Of a stretch of DNA of 64,000 nt, positions 32,475 to 45,591 are shown piece by piece. This stretch comes from Anisodus tanguticus (lineage: Eukaryota; Streptophyta; Magnoliopsida; Solanales; Solanaceae). A program made the translations under genes and the position numbers. The notes beneath the pieces are model-generated. The model had not been told where the DNA came from. It was given only the letters and a program-made list of their open reading frames with translations, and made no database searches. The stretch spans positions 1,558,142 to 1,622,141 of the forward strand of contig CM067555.1 in assembly GCA_034509755.1 (NCBI GenBank), in the 5' to 3' direction. The first letter of the stretch is position 1. Each line of letters starts with the position of its first letter.

Positions 32475-35400
32475 ATGGACGATTCTTCAAGGTAAAAATA
32501 AAAAAAAAAAGCAAAAGAAATGAAGGAAAATTAATATAATGAGTGTTAAGTAGTTTATAGCAATTTTTAGTATGTTCTGTTTATTGCAATATATGAAATT
32601 AAGCATTTTTTAGAAATTTACTTGAATTTTTCGGAAAAATTGGAAGGAAAAATGATATAATGCGTGTTTAGTAGTTTACAGCAATGTTTAGTATGTTCTG
32701 TTAATTGCAATATGTGGAATTAAGCATTTTATAGAAGTAGTTTCGAGTTGAATTGATCAGTTTATTTTACAAATGCGTGGTTTATGTGTTTATGATATTT
32801 TAAATTTTGTTTCCCTTTGAATTTGTAGAAATTTACTTGAGTTTTTTAGTATATGCAATGTGAATTTACTGATAAAGTTGGAAGGAAAAATAATGTAATG
32901 CGTGTTAAGTAGTTTGTAGCAACTTTTTAGTATGTTCTGTTAATTGGAATATATGAAATTAAGCATTTTCTTAAAGTAATTTCGAGTTGAATTGATCAGT
33001 TTGTTCTACAAATGCCTGGTTTCTGAGTTTATGATATTTTAGATTTTGCTTCCCTTTGAATGTGTAGAACTTCACTTGGTTTATTAGTATATGCAGTGTG
33101 AATTTACGGAGCATGTAAAGTACCCCCTCTGTCCCAATTTATGTGATACACTTTCCTTTTTAGTTCGTCCCAAAAAGAATGATACATTTCCTTATTTGGC
33201 AACAACTTAACTTTAAACTTTACCTTTTATGCTTAACGAGATGATCTATAACCACACAAATATCTCTGACTTGTTTTAGACCACAAGATTCAAAAGTCTT
33301 CCTTTATTCCTTAAACTCTGTTCCCAGTCAAACTATATCACATAAATTGGGATTGAGGGAGTAGTTTATAGCAAATTTTAGTATGTTCACAAATTGGAAT
33401 ATATGAAATTAAGCATTTCTAATAGTAATTTCAAGTTGAATTGATCAGCTTGTTCTACAAATGCATGGTTTCTGAGTATATGGTATTTTAGTTATTGTTT
33501 CCATTTGAATTTGTAGAAATTTACTTGAGTTTTTTAGTATATGCAATGTGATTTACGGAAAAAATTGGGAAAAATAATATAATGTGTGTTAAGTAGTTTA
33601 TAGCAATTTTCTTAATCTGTTACTCTGTTTTGTTAATTGCAATATATGAAATTAAGCTTTTTTAAAGTGATTTCGAGTTGAATTGATCAGTTTGTTTTAC
33701 AAATTCATGGTTTCTGAGTATATGATTTTGTTTCCCTGTGAATTCGTAGAAATTTACTTGAGTTTTTTAGAATATGCAATGTGAATTTACTGATAAAATT
33801 GGAAGGAAAAATAATATAATGCGTGTTAAGTAGTTTGTAGCAACTTTTTAGTATGTTCTGTTAATTGGAATATATGAAATTTCTCATCTTCTAAAAGTAA
33901 TTTCGAGTTGAATTGATCAGTTTGTTTTATGAGTGCCTGGTTTCTGAGTTTATGATATTTTAGATTTTGTTACTCTTTGAATTTGTAGAAATTAACTTGA
34001 GGTTTTTACTAGATTTAATGTGAATTTGTGACAAAACGGAAAATTTCTTCAGGGATGAGATGAGCGACACAGTTAGGATCCTGGTTGCTACAGACTGTCA
34101 TTTGGGCTATATGGAGAAGGATGAAGTACGCAGGCATGATTCATTTCAGGCATTTGAAGAGATATGTTCAATCGCTGAGAAAAAGCAGGCAAAATTGATT
34201 TCTCTTCTCCACTTGGTTTGACAAATTTGCTTAACATCCCACTCCCCAATCATTTATTTTGATATTTTTTGCCAAGTATTTATCTATGGTCCGTATACCA
34301 AAAAGGGGTGAAATCTTAAGTATAACATTTTGTTGGAATCTAGTAAATACTTGAGAGAATCCGTTTCTTCCTGTGAATTGCTGTTGCAGTGAAATATAGA
34401 AGCATGCAAGTCAGATCGATAGGGTAACTTATTTGAATGGCGGGTGCTTTCACCATTTTGTCTCTTCATCTTTCCCATACTTGAGAAGTGAAACTTATCA
34501 ATCAAACTGATAAAGGGAAATTTAGAATCACTAATGCTTTTCAATTCCATTCTTCATTGTCCCACTGTAATGTTCAAAGTATTTTGGTGTCCACAAGTGA
34601 AACGCACTTTGTGCTTTTTCAAGGGCAGGTGAGATCGTGTTGGTTGTTTCTGATTGCAGTGATATGTGGCGGAGATAGATGGTGGCACGTTGTAATATGT
34701 GATTGGTTGTAGAGGTGGAGGCATTGGGTGGTGGCTGAAATTGGCCTCGGGTAGTGACAATTGTGGGCAACAAGCAACTGTGATCTGTCGCTGAGGATAG
34801 TTTTCAGCAGCAGTATGAGGCAAGCGATGGTGGTTGGATGTAGTAGTAGAAAATGACTTGTTCTTTGAAAGACCTAAATACTATTGCATGTTCTGGTGTA
34901 CTGTCTTTTCTAATTGGAGAATGATTTCTCAATTTTAGATAACTAAAGGCGTGAATTTTGGAAAACAGTTTTCGAAGAAATAGCCTGTGTCTTGCTAGTA
35001 GATTATGTTCTGTTGGACATAGATTAGTGTTAATGTCTACATTGAAAATAGTTTGTAAGATCTCTAAATGCAAATTTCATTTGTCAGTTATTCTGTATAC
35101 ATGTAATCACATCACTTATATTGACTTTACTTTTGCTCCAGGTGGACTTTGTGCTTCTCGGTGGTGATCTATTTCACGAGAATAAGCCATCCAGGTCAAC
35201 ATTGGTGAAAGCCATTGAGATTCTTCGCCGTTATTGTCTCAATGATCGACCGGTGCAATTCCAAGTTGTTAGTGACCAGACAGTGAACTTCGCTAACCTG
35301 TAATAACCATTTAGCTGAACTCTGCTAACTTGTAATCGCTATTCTTCCTCTAATTATCATACTTTACCTCTTTTTCTTCATTTCTTTTTGTTTTTTTCCC

Positions 35401-38400
35401 TTTTGATAAGTATGAAAATCCTTATATGCTTTCTTCTTCTTCTTCTTCCTCCCCCTTTTCTATGTTCTATCAGAGGATTTTTCTGCAAAGTTAGTTTATC
35501 TGAAATTCTTCTTCTTCTTCTTTTTCTTCTGCTCCCCCTTTTCTACGTTCTATTGTAAGGCTGCGTACAATAGACCCTTGTGGTCCGGCCCTTCCCCGGA
35601 CCCCGTGCATAGCGGGAGCTTAGTGCACCGGGCTGCCCTTTTGCCCTTTTTATTAGAGGATTTTCCTGCAAAGTTTATGTGAAATTGTGATTTACATTTA
35701 ATGTTTCCCTTTAAGTTCCTTTACATTTACTTCTTTGTTAGCATAAGTATTTCTCTTCTTGTTCTCTTTATAATATTTTGCGGGTCTTATTCAGATTTGG
35801 TCATGTAAATTATGAAGATCCTCACTTTAATGTGGGATTGCCTGTTTTCAGCATTCATGGCAATCACGACGATCCAGCTGGTGTGGTATGGACTCTGTGA
35901 AAGTTTCTTTACCTTTTCTATTCATTGACCAGCAGGACTATTTATGATCATACCTTTGCATGTTGGTGTGCAATGTGGTTGTTTTAAAAATTAATTATGA
36001 GATAGCCAAATCAACCTTGCTCCGAAGATGGCTTGTAGCTATTCATCCTCCTTTGCAGGGGAAACCATGTATAGCTGAAAAGCGAGATGCTAATTTTGTG
36101 CAAAAACAAATAAGAATGTACACAAAACAACAAGAGACAATAACTACAAAATAGGAATTTGTTTATTTTTGTCTAAGAATTCTACCTTTGCATGTATTTA
36201 AGGTGGATAATATCTATGGGCTTCAGCTACTCCCGTTGCAGGAAATGAATTTGTTGAAATGTTATGACGGAAATAACTCGGGTTCTTGAAGTTACTAACA
36301 CATAAGCTACTTGTTCGAGCAACAACGTTCTTCATTTTGAGTGGCGAACCTTATTCTTTTCCGTCTCTAATTTTCATATGGGTGCTTTAGACTTAACATT
36401 TTTTCTCTCATAGAGAAATTGGGTTTGACCCCTAGGAGGTGGTTTGGATCCTTGCTATAACACACCTCTCATATTGATTATACGACAACAACTACGCCCC
36501 AGTCCCAAACAAGTTGGAGATTGCTATATGAATCCTCACTGACCATGTTTCTCCATTTTTCTAATTCTTAATTGAATGTCATTATGAAAATTAATAAGGC
36601 TTAAAAGAAAAACTTTAATTGGATACGGAGAAGTGATAATAGGTGCATGGAGAAGGGTCAACGTGGGCATGACTTTGTATTATAGTAGAATATTTAATCC
36701 TTGTTTAGGAAATTCAACATTGTTTTGGGATGGAGTAATAAAGGAGGGTGGATATCCAATTTTGCTGGGAAGGTCTACTATTGATTATTTGGAGATTGGA
36801 CTTGTCTGCATCTTTGTGCTAATGAACTAAAACAACTCTTACTTTGCTGTTTCAAGATAAAGCTAATGTTTAGGTGGACACCAGCGTTTTTTTTGGACTA
36901 GCATTTTAAAATTATTCTTATGGATCAATTGGCCAGAAAACTTTATCAAAAAAATTGAGTTACCATCTTCATTCTTACGTGCTGATCTGGTCCACTTATG
37001 TTACAGGACAACCTATCTGCCGTTGATATCCTTTCCGCATGCAATCTTGTTAACTATTTTGGTAAAATGGATCTTGGTGGTTCTGGTGTTGGGCAGATCT
37101 CTCTCTTCCCTATTCTTATCAGGAAGGTCCGCTTGTGCATATCTTCAATAAGAGGTTGCTGAGTTTGAAGCATAGTTTTATTTCTAACGACATGCTTTAC
37201 AGGGTTTAACAACAATAGCTCTTTATGGTCTTGGGAATATCAGAGATGAACGCTTGAATAGAATGTTTCAAGTATTGTTTCTAGTTCCTTTCAATCTGTC
37301 TGGCCACTTAACAAGAGTAGATTCTAATTGTGTTCCTTTTTTTACTTGAAGACACCACATGCCGTGCAGTGGATGCGACCTGAGGCTCAGGAAGGGTGTC
37401 AAGTGTCAAACTGGTTCAACATTTTGGTACTTCACCAGAACAGGTTGGTTAAGATACTGATGATAATAATCGAAAATCTCTTTTCTTTGCCTGCTGAAGA
37501 TCTGCGCCAAGTCTTAATAGAATGATTGATAATTTTGTTCGAGCAATAATGTTCTTCTGTTTCCTCGCCACATTTTCCAGAGTAAAGGCAAATCCAAAAA
37601 ATGCAATAAATGAGCATTTCCTGCCTCGGTTTCTGGATTTTATTGTGTGGGGTCACGAACATGAATGTTTAGTGGATCCTCAGGTGCTAGTAATTCTGAA
37701 GCTTCTTGATTTCTGTACTCGCTCTTTAAATTACTTCCTTTCATTCAATTGAAGCTTATCTTTGTTACAGGAGGTTCCAGGTATGGGTTTTCACATTACT
37801 CAGCCAGGTTCTTCTGTTGCGACATCACTGATTGAGGGTGAATCAAAACAAAAACATGTACTTCTATTAGAAATTAAGGTTGTACTTCATGAACTTCATC
37901 TTTAACTCTTTTTTTCTGTGTTGGTCATGCTTTTATATTTGAGTAATAGTTTCTACTTTACTTAGGGAAATCATTATCGTCCAACAAAGATACCTCTGAA
38001 CTCAGTGCGTCCTTTTGAATATACTGAGGTAGCTTCTTTTATCCACCGGATCCTCTATACTGAGGTAGCTTCTTTTTGTAACTACGTCCCTACATAAATG
38101 ATTTATTACAAATTCCTTTTTTGCTATGGTGCATGGTGCAGGTTGTGCTGAAGGATGAACCTGATATTGATCCTAATGATCACAATTCGATTCTTGAACA
38201 TTTGGATAAAGTAGTATGTATATTCCTCGTTCTTCAATCCTTTGTGTTTGTTCACGATATTATATGATAAACCTTTTGTACGCTTGTTGTATTCTGTTCC
38301 TTTAATTGAGAAGTTTATGACTGTGATTGCATTTTGACCACTTCTGATTGCGATAGGTCAGAAGGTTGATAGAAAGATCTAATCAAAAGGCTAATAATGG

Positions 38401-41400
38401 ATCTGCTATAAAGCTCCCCTTAGTTCGAGTAAAGGTGTGTTTCTTATGTGACGTGTTTCACTTTTTATTCGTTGCCCCTCTCCCTTTTTTGATTTTAGGG
38501 CCAAATTCATGTTCCTTAGTGGAGTGACTAATCTGACAGGTAGACTACTCTGGGTTTATGACTATAAATCCTCAAAGGTTTGGACAAAAATATGTGGGAA
38601 AGGTACTTCTTACACTTATTACTATATCACTGTTCTAATCGCTTCTTACGAATCCTGGCATCCCTCTAAAGAGATGCATGCAAGAATGTTCATGACATTT
38701 TCAAATTTATAGGTTGCCAATCCGCAGGATATTCTCATATTCTCAAAATCTTCAAAAAAGGTTGGCAAGGAAGGTAATTTACTGTGTTCTTGGGAGTGAA
38801 GAATCTATTTACTTTTGTTTGCCATGCAAGTTTAGGCCACCAGTCTCGCCCTTTCCATGGCTTTTCATCGATGACTGTATTTTGTGTTTCACAATTTATT
38901 GGTTTAGTTCTGCCTGAGTAACCATATGATCATTTTGTCGGCTCAATCTAATTGTTGCGCGTAACCTGAATAAATCATTAAATCTATTTCATTTATATAA
39001 TGGAGACTCTTCATATCTTGGGTTTGATACTTTATTATCATTTGCTCTACTGAAACTGGATGTCAAGTTATACATCTTAGACTGTCATAAGATATTCTCC
39101 AATTTGTCATGAAGGAAACTTATATCATCTATATACTATTGAATCATATAATGTTCCACTTGGGTATGTAAGGGCATCAAATGGGGTTTAGAAGGTCTTG
39201 CACTGCTCCATCTATTGCATTAAGGTTTTGGATTGGATGTAGAAATTCTTCACATACAACCGAAAAGATTACATGGGCCGCCACAAGCTTCTACATTCAA
39301 TTCTTTTTTCCTAGATTATTAGAGAACAAACAGTATTTTGCAGCTTGAAAGCTCCCCCTTGCTTAATATTGAACAATAGACATTTTCAACTTTCATATCA
39401 GTGTTTATTCCAAAAAGTTGAACAGGAACATTTACACTCCCAACTTTTGAATCAGTGCTTATTCCCAGTTGAAATGGAATATTCATTTTTTCCGAGGGAG
39501 TTTTACAATTAATCTAGGAGATCGGTATAGAATATCTTATAGTTGCTCAGGATATTTTTACCATTCCGGGGTTTCTTAATTTTTTGACCATCTGTAATGC
39601 AGATACATGGTAACTTGGAATGCTAAAAGATAATTTATACATCATTTTGGATTCCTTGATTCTCCTTATCCAAGCTTCTAAATTTGATTTTTTTTGTGTT
39701 TAATGATATTGTAATCTACAGTATTTTTCATTACCCCCACCTTTATGACCATTTCCTTATTTCTTGTAGCTAAATTTGATGATTCTGAGCGGCTTCGCCC
39801 TGAGGAATTGAATCAGCAAAACATTGAAGCTTTAGTTGCTGAGAGCAATTTGGTGGGTATCAAGTCAAGTTTGAAAACTTCTCATTCCAATGTCCCTAAT
39901 CACCTGTTAGTTTAGCATTTGGGTTCTCATTATCTTATATCCAAAACATAAGCATATAATGTTTTTTTTATTTTTTGAGTTCACAAGAGTTTTCTTTGGA
40001 AAACCAAGTTTCCTAAAAGTAAAAGAGAATGTACTCTTGGCAGCACAGTGAAGCTTCCAGTTGGGAATTTTTATCAATTATCGTGGACTTTTCTCTCTCT
40101 TTGTCCAACTCCCTCCCCAGTTCACCCAGTTCTAGTCTTACTAAATGGAGGTTTCCCCGTTTACCACATAATATATCCAATTATTAGTTAAAGAAAAGCA
40201 TGTATCTTACGGCAAAACTATTCGACTCTCACAATTAGTGTATAATCAGAAGATTTGATAAGAGCAAGCACAAGTGCAAAGCATTTTGATGCTGAGAACA
40301 GCACATCAAAGTCCTCGTTTGTTGTCAATATTTTGGAGCTATCTAATAATGACTTTATTCTACAGAAAATGGAGGTACTTCCAGTCAGTGATCTGGATGT
40401 TGCGCTGCACAATTTTGTTAACAAGGATGACAAAATGGCTTTTTATTCTTGTGTACAATACAACCTTGAGGAAACTCGAGTGAGTTTGTCAATTGTTATG
40501 TGGTAGTCACTATAATCAGGGATGTTGCTGCATTCCATTTTTCGTCTACTACTACATATTTGTTACTTTAATTGTGCGATACTAAGTATGAAAGATTTCT
40601 TAACAGAACAAAATAGCCCGTGATTCAGATGCGGTGAAGATCGAAGAAGATGATATAATTTTAAAAGTTGGAGAGTGCTTAGAGGTAAGAATTTTATCTC
40701 TTTTACCATGAGACCATATGTGCTACTTTTGTAGTGGTGGGGACAAAAACTTCTTTTTTATAACGGTGATATTCAGGCCAGCTTGCGTGCGCCTCGACTA
40801 TTCCACTTGCTACCTTCTACTAGTACAAATACGGGTAACTCTGCCCGCAAGGCTGAGGCAGATAAAAAAAGAAATCACCTAGTCTTTTTTGTCATTGCTG
40901 GGATTTGAACCCTGGTCTCCAATGCTTGTACCCACTTCATTGAGCACCAAGCACACCCTTGGTTGCGTGGTGGGAACAGATACTTTGGACTCTATCAAGT
41001 AGTTCACGCATCAAGATTCCCCTTAAAGAAGAGTGTGTACCTTCTTAATTTTCTTCCCTTTATTCTTGGTTAACAGTTTCAATTGGGGAAAGATAGGCTG
41101 GGCACCCATTCACTATCTTAAAAGGGAAGATATTGCATTCCAGGTTCGCACAGTTGAAATGACCTTCAAGTCTGTCCCTTAAAGGTCCATTCATGATTGT
41201 TCACTACACAGTGCAGAATGACATGAACAATTTGCACGTGCTTGGTCACTTTCAGTCATCTCAAATGGTAAATGTATTGCAAGTTAAAATTTGGCCAACG
41301 ATGGAATGCATCAGTCTTGGGAGGATGATTAGAGCTGTACTGCTTTTTGCTTGGAATTAGACGGGCGGAAAAGTTCTTCCAACCATTCTATGATTGCGAT

Positions 41401-44400
41401 TCACTATTGCATAATTTTACATACTGACATCTATTTTTCTTGATTTTACTTTTATCATTTTGAGCTTCTCTATTGTAAATTGCACAATATCATTACCGTT
41501 ATGTAATGTTCTGAAGCATTAATATCATTATATGGCTTTTGTAGGAACGTGTCAAACAAAGAGCTGCGCGAAAAAAAGATGATCAACCTTTCTCCTTTAG
41601 TGGACAGTCTTTGGAGGTATTCCTTGTATTTTAGCCAAGGATGACTTATAGCGTCAATTCCATTGTTATTTTGTCCAAAACACGTATAATCTAAGGCATC
41701 TGATCCGTAATGATTAAGGACATTGTACGGGTTCTCAGGATATTAGAGGCAAAAGTACTGGAGTAGGATCAGCAGTTTCATTCAGTGATGATGAGGATTC
41801 CACTATGCTCTCCGCCTCAAAGTCTACTGCCGGAAAAGGAAGGAAAGAGTCATCTCAATCTTTTAGATCCTCACGTGATGCTTCTGAAGTTGGCAAAACC
41901 TCTTCTAGGGGAAGGGGTAGGGGTAGAGGCAGAGGAAGGGCTTCCAGTAGCTTGAAGCAGACAACCCTTGATGCATCTCTGGGATTCCGTCAGTCACAGA
42001 GGTTTGTCCTGGATTCCTGGTAGTGGTGCTCCAGTTTAACGTATTTTAGTCCTGCTTCCATTCTTCTTTACAAATATTCCAATTTACGTATAGTTTATTC
42101 ACATGTAGAGGTTTTTCCTTTGAGTTGTGCTTGTCTCTTGCTTTCTTTGGCATCAAAAGGGTTCCTATGTGGCTTGTTGCTGTTGTATGCTTCAAGCATT
42201 AATAGAAGTTTCATTGTATTTCAGATCTAAAAATTACATGTACCTTGCTAAGAATTATAAAAGCAGGATCGAATCAGAATACACTCGTCTTGAGCAAATA
42301 AGGGTGCCATTGGTCGCACAAAAGCTGCCTGGTAGTACGACAAAAAAATACCCATCATAAAGATGCTTCACGCTCTTTGAGTTGCAGAAGCAGATAATAT
42401 TCTCTGCTGCTTTTATTAAATAAGCAAAGAGATAATAATATTTTTGCTTTGATCAGTGCAAATAAGCAAATATGATTAGTTGATTACTACTTACGAAAGT
42501 TTTGATGGTTTAGCATTTTAGTGTTTTATTGTTTCTTTTTTCCGTTTTTATTGTTTTCCGATTTTGCTTCTTTAAAAACTTATTATTACTTGGAAGTTTG
42601 ATTTACTATTTTTATTTCTTACTCTATAACTTAATTGTTGTGGAGTTTTAACACTTCCTAAAAGGAGAAATTAGTTACTGAACATGAAATGACATCAAGA
42701 CAGCAGTCAAAAGTAGCTGTCATCTCTTTTTGAAAGATTGATTAAGTTGTCATCTCATTTATATGTTTGCATAAAACAAAGGATCTTCATATGAAAGAAA
42801 ATAAGCATTGTCTTCAACATTTTATAGGGTCAATGTTTACAAATAAAATTTTACCAGTCAAATAGCTGATAGCAGTTTGCATCTGCTTTAGAATTTGCTA
42901 TAATTTTAGGTAATGTAAGCATTTTTTGCAATTATTTCCGTGTCATACAAGTCCTTTACGTAAACTTTGTTGCTGCAGATCTGCATCAATTGCTGCATCT
43001 GCGTCAGTGCGAAGTATTGCCGAAGATGATGAGAATGTGGAATCTCCTTCAAGTGATGAAGATGCCAAACAGGACACAAATGCTATTGACGAAAGCTCAG
43101 TATGTCCTATCTTCCTTATTGATACATTTTCCTATATTCCTTATTGATACATTTTCTTGCCCCAAGCACTTCTCTTCCTGGTCTAGAAAGTTGTGTTAGG
43201 GAAGATGAAAAAAGAATATTGGAAACAAGTAAAGGCACTTAGCTTCACCTGATTTAATTGCAGTCTTATATGAGCATTACATTGTTATACAATCAACGCC
43301 AGCATTCCTCACACTGCCGTAGAAAGCAAAAGATTGGAAGTGTTAAAAATGGCAACAAAAAACCTTAGCATGAGTTGGTGACTACTATTTTCTAGATCTC
43401 CTCTCGTTGCCTGAGAAATAAAATTCGAGAAAGAAGGAAACAACAGATGCCTATTCTATTTACTGATGATCTGTGGAGACTCCGACTCACTCTTCAGTCC
43501 ACATTTGCTCACTTAACCGCGGTGCTTCTCAGCCGCCAATTATGTGGTGATCACTTTTGCATTGAGAGTAAGGAATGAGGAGTTCCAGTTGCTTTGAGCT
43601 ACTGAGCAATGTATTACTGGCCAGTGCTGTAACAGTAAACATCACCACTTTAGTTTGAATCTGTTTTCCCCTGTGAATTTTTCTTGGATAGTGTGCATGA
43701 AAATTGCAAATACTGGTTGGTGAAAAGTATCTTAGATAAATCATAATATTCTGTCTCACTTCCTCCTGCTGTATGCTACATAGTTGCGCCTTTATATGCT
43801 GTCTCCTATTGCTAGGATGATGATAAGACAGTCCAGGACAAAGGACGCAAAAGGGCTGCTCCAAGGGGAAGGGGTAGAGCTTCAGCAACAGCGGCTAAAA
43901 GGGGAAGAAAATCAGATAGCTCCTCATCTTCACTTAAAAGGATGCTCATGGATGTAGATGAACAAGATGATGATGATGACCTGGCAAAGAAAGAAACTAG
44001 ACCTCGACCTCGGGTAAGTGATGTATCAGAAAGTATATTTGGACTGAATCATATAGCTGTTTTAAAGGCAATGCTTATACTCTTTAGACAAATAAAAATT
44101 TGTGAAGTATTTCTTCTCCATGGAAAATGTTATCCCGTTTAAGTTGAATTTTGCTGTTTGTTCTTGTTGGGTGTGCTTATAACTATGCTGCCGTCGTTAT
44201 AGTTATGTCCTTATAATTATCTTAGTGAGAAACTCGGTCAAGAATATGCTTCTGCAATCTAATATAGGGGCTTGAGTTTATCTCATCATTAGGCATGATG
44301 CAGTCACTTCAAATGAAATTTCTAATCAGATTTCAGTGGCTCATTTTTGAAGAAATAAAATCTAAATTGTATTACATGGAGAATTAATGAGAGATCAAAG

Positions 44401-45159
44401 TAGATTAGGCTTTCATAAACTTGTGCCGTTTTCTTCCTTTTGAGGTACAGGAGACTGAAACTTAACTATCAGAGTCAGGCCCATGTAGGTATTGATAAAT
44501 ATTCAAGAATTCTGATGTTGAGGAAAGGTGCAAAGTACTACAACAACAACAACAACAACATACCTAGTGAAATTCCACACCGTGGGGTCTTGGGAGGGTA
44601 GAGTGTACACAGACCTTACCTCCACCTTGTTAGGTAGAGCGGCGGTGTCCGGGAGACCCTCGGCTCAAAACAAAGCATAATCACGAGCAAGACAATCAAA
44701 ACAAAGCAAGAGTAAAGTGTAAAGCAATAGAAACGATCAGAATCAGATAAGGAACTAAAGCAGTATAAAGTGCATTCGAACAAAAGGGAGCAGTAGCTAA
44801 CACAACTAAATAAGCTAAACAAAATACACTAAAGAACACATAGCAACAGAAATCAAACTACAGTGGATTATAAAGCAATAATGTGCCTATAAGTGTGATA
44901 AGCTAATCGGGCCTACAGTAATAACACTACAACTATCAATTTGTAAGTAGGACTATGCTCGAGTATCTACTACTCTTTTATCTTAATCCGTGTTCTCCAC
45001 AACCCCCTATCTAAGGTCATGTCCTCAGTAAGTGTCTTTGCTTCATTGAGCATTGCATTTTACCTCAGCTTACAAAGCAAAGTTTTCTAACTCGATCATG
45101 GCATGCATGGCTAATGTTCTTTGCAGGTAACTAGGAATTATGGTGCTTTAAGGAGGTGA
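32475..45159 (+). CDS. MRE11: MRE11 double-strand-break repair nuclease (22 coding exons)
   Basis: Coding join(32475..32491,34053..34188,35142..35299,35795..35885,37007..37126,37203..37271,37352..37443,37581..37683,37771..37878,37966..38028,38142..38213,38357..38434,38540..38602,38713..38773,39770..39852,40366..40479,40607..40684,41545..41616,41739..42001,42979..43099,43816..44013,45127..45159): 2193 nt, 730 aa, no internal stop. MRE11 is the Mn-dependent 3'-5' exonuclease/endonuclease of the nuclear MRE11-RAD50-NBS1 complex. Phosphoesterase motifs are intact: D20-x-H22 (ATDCHLGY), GGDLFHE (D60), GNHDDP (N127, H128, D129), H225 in VLHQNR, and GHEHE (H253, H255). The C-terminus carries an RG-rich stretch (exon 19), acidic/Ser patches, a second basic RG segment (exon 21) and ends NYGALRR. 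Intron 2 uses a GC donor (CAG|GCAAAA). The other introns are GT-AG. Length and motifs indicate a functional gene. Confidence 0.96.
32530..34045 (+). repeat. ~235-bp tandem repeat in MRE11 intron 1, about six units
   Basis: The marker GTGTTAAGTAGTTT with TATAGC or close variants recurs at about 32542, 32663, 32901, 33360, 33588 and 33823, followed by TTTTTAGTATGTTCTGTTAA and later TTTCGAGTTGAATTGATCAG. Spacing is about 235 bp once the Stowaway insertion at 33121-33363 is subtracted, except for a shorter first unit. Units differ by scattered substitutions, so the array is old. Confidence 0.85.
33121..33363. mobile_element. Stowaway-type MITE in MRE11 intron 1
   Basis: It begins CCCCCTCTGTCCCAATTTAT with GTGA and ends with the inverted TCACATAAATTGGGATTGAG plus GGAG. 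It is flanked by TA on each side (33121-33122, 33362-33363). This CTCC-consensus terminus and TA duplication define Tc1/mariner-derived Stowaway elements. It splits the tandem array, so it is younger than the array. Confidence 0.88.
35425..35690. repeat. local duplication in MRE11 intron 3, second copy split by a SINE
   Basis: A (TTC)n stretch followed by CCCCTTTTCTATGTTCTAT, AGAGGATTTTTCTGCAAAG and a GAAATT motif (about 35425-35505) recurs at 35506-35690. There the second copy is interrupted after CTACGTTCTAT by the SINE 35567-35650 and resumes at TTAGAGGATTTTCCTGCAAA. Confidence 0.75.
35567..35650 (-). mobile_element. SINE fragment
   Basis: Reverse complement of the type at 7251: the plus strand shows AAGGCTGCGTACAATAGACC, GGTCCGGCCCTTCCCCGGAC and GGAGCTTAGTGCACCGGGCT. 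It lies in MRE11 intron 3. Confidence 0.75.
40775..40975 (-). mobile_element. SINE in MRE11 intron 17
   Basis: Reverse orientation of the family at 18712: the plus strand reads CAGCTTGCGTGCGCCTCGAC, GGCTGAGGCAG, AAATCACCTAGTCTTTTTTG and GGGATTTGAACCCTGGTCTC. The last is a well-preserved pol III box B in reverse. An ACCAAGCACACCCTTGG block closes it. Confidence 0.72.
42225..42360 (+). other. possible alternative terminal exon of MRE11
   Basis: Within intron 19 the acceptor GTATTTCAG|ATCT at 42224/42225 is in the same phase as the true exon 20 (which also begins ATCT). It opens a 45-codon frame (SKNYMYLAKNYKSRIESEYT...) ending TAA at 42358-42360. If used, MRE11 would end with this tail after the first RG region, losing the last 117 residues. 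It may be a captured exon from another gene or chance. The sequence is not recognised. Confidence 0.3.
44538..45038 (-). mobile_element. 5'-truncated RTE LINE 3' UTR in MRE11 intron 21
   Basis: The minus strand ends with the (TTG)n tail at about 44538-44558. It runs through the same 3' UTR seen at about 13118-13615, including GTGTTATTACTGTAGGCCCG and CTTAGATAGGGGGTTGTGGA. It contains no coding sequence. The plus strand of the two copies is readily alignable over about 480 bp. Confidence 0.9.
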
Positions 45160-45591
45160 CTGTAGCTGGAACTTCTGATACCATTTGTTCCATCCAGGGA
45201 TGTTGATTATGATAACCGAATTTGTGTAGCGAGTTGTAAATATACACTAGTAAGTTGCAGAGTGTTTTCGGTTTCAATTCAGTGGCTTTGTATTGGCATA
45301 GTTGATATGTTAGGAGCAGGTCTTGTTTTTTTACAGTTTATAGGTACAGTTGGCTTCAAAATCTTTTCCCATTTTGGACATGCAAATGCTCTAGTGAACT
45401 AAGTGACATGGTTATGTTGTTCCCGTATATGGTGTCTTAACACTTTGCTTTGAAAGCAAAATGACTTTACTCCATTATATATTTACTTAAATGACAATTT
45501 GAGAAATTTACTACAAAGTGATATAAACAGCCAAAATATCTCTCCAATGAACAAGAATGAACATTTTGAAGAAGTTTCTAATTATTTTTAG
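45160..45591. other. MRE11 3' UTR and flank
   Basis: T-rich sequence with no gene. The MRE11 polyadenylation site should lie in the first few hundred bases, but no single signal stands out. Confidence 0.4.

Noticed and set aside
43529..43888. 119-aa minus-strand frame opposite MRE11 exon 21
   Set aside because: It is largely intron sequence antisense to MRE11, with no domain pattern.
45170..45200. GATACCA motif as a primer-binding site
   Set aside because: It is not next to any LTR-like TG...CA repeat and occurs in the MRE11 3' UTR.
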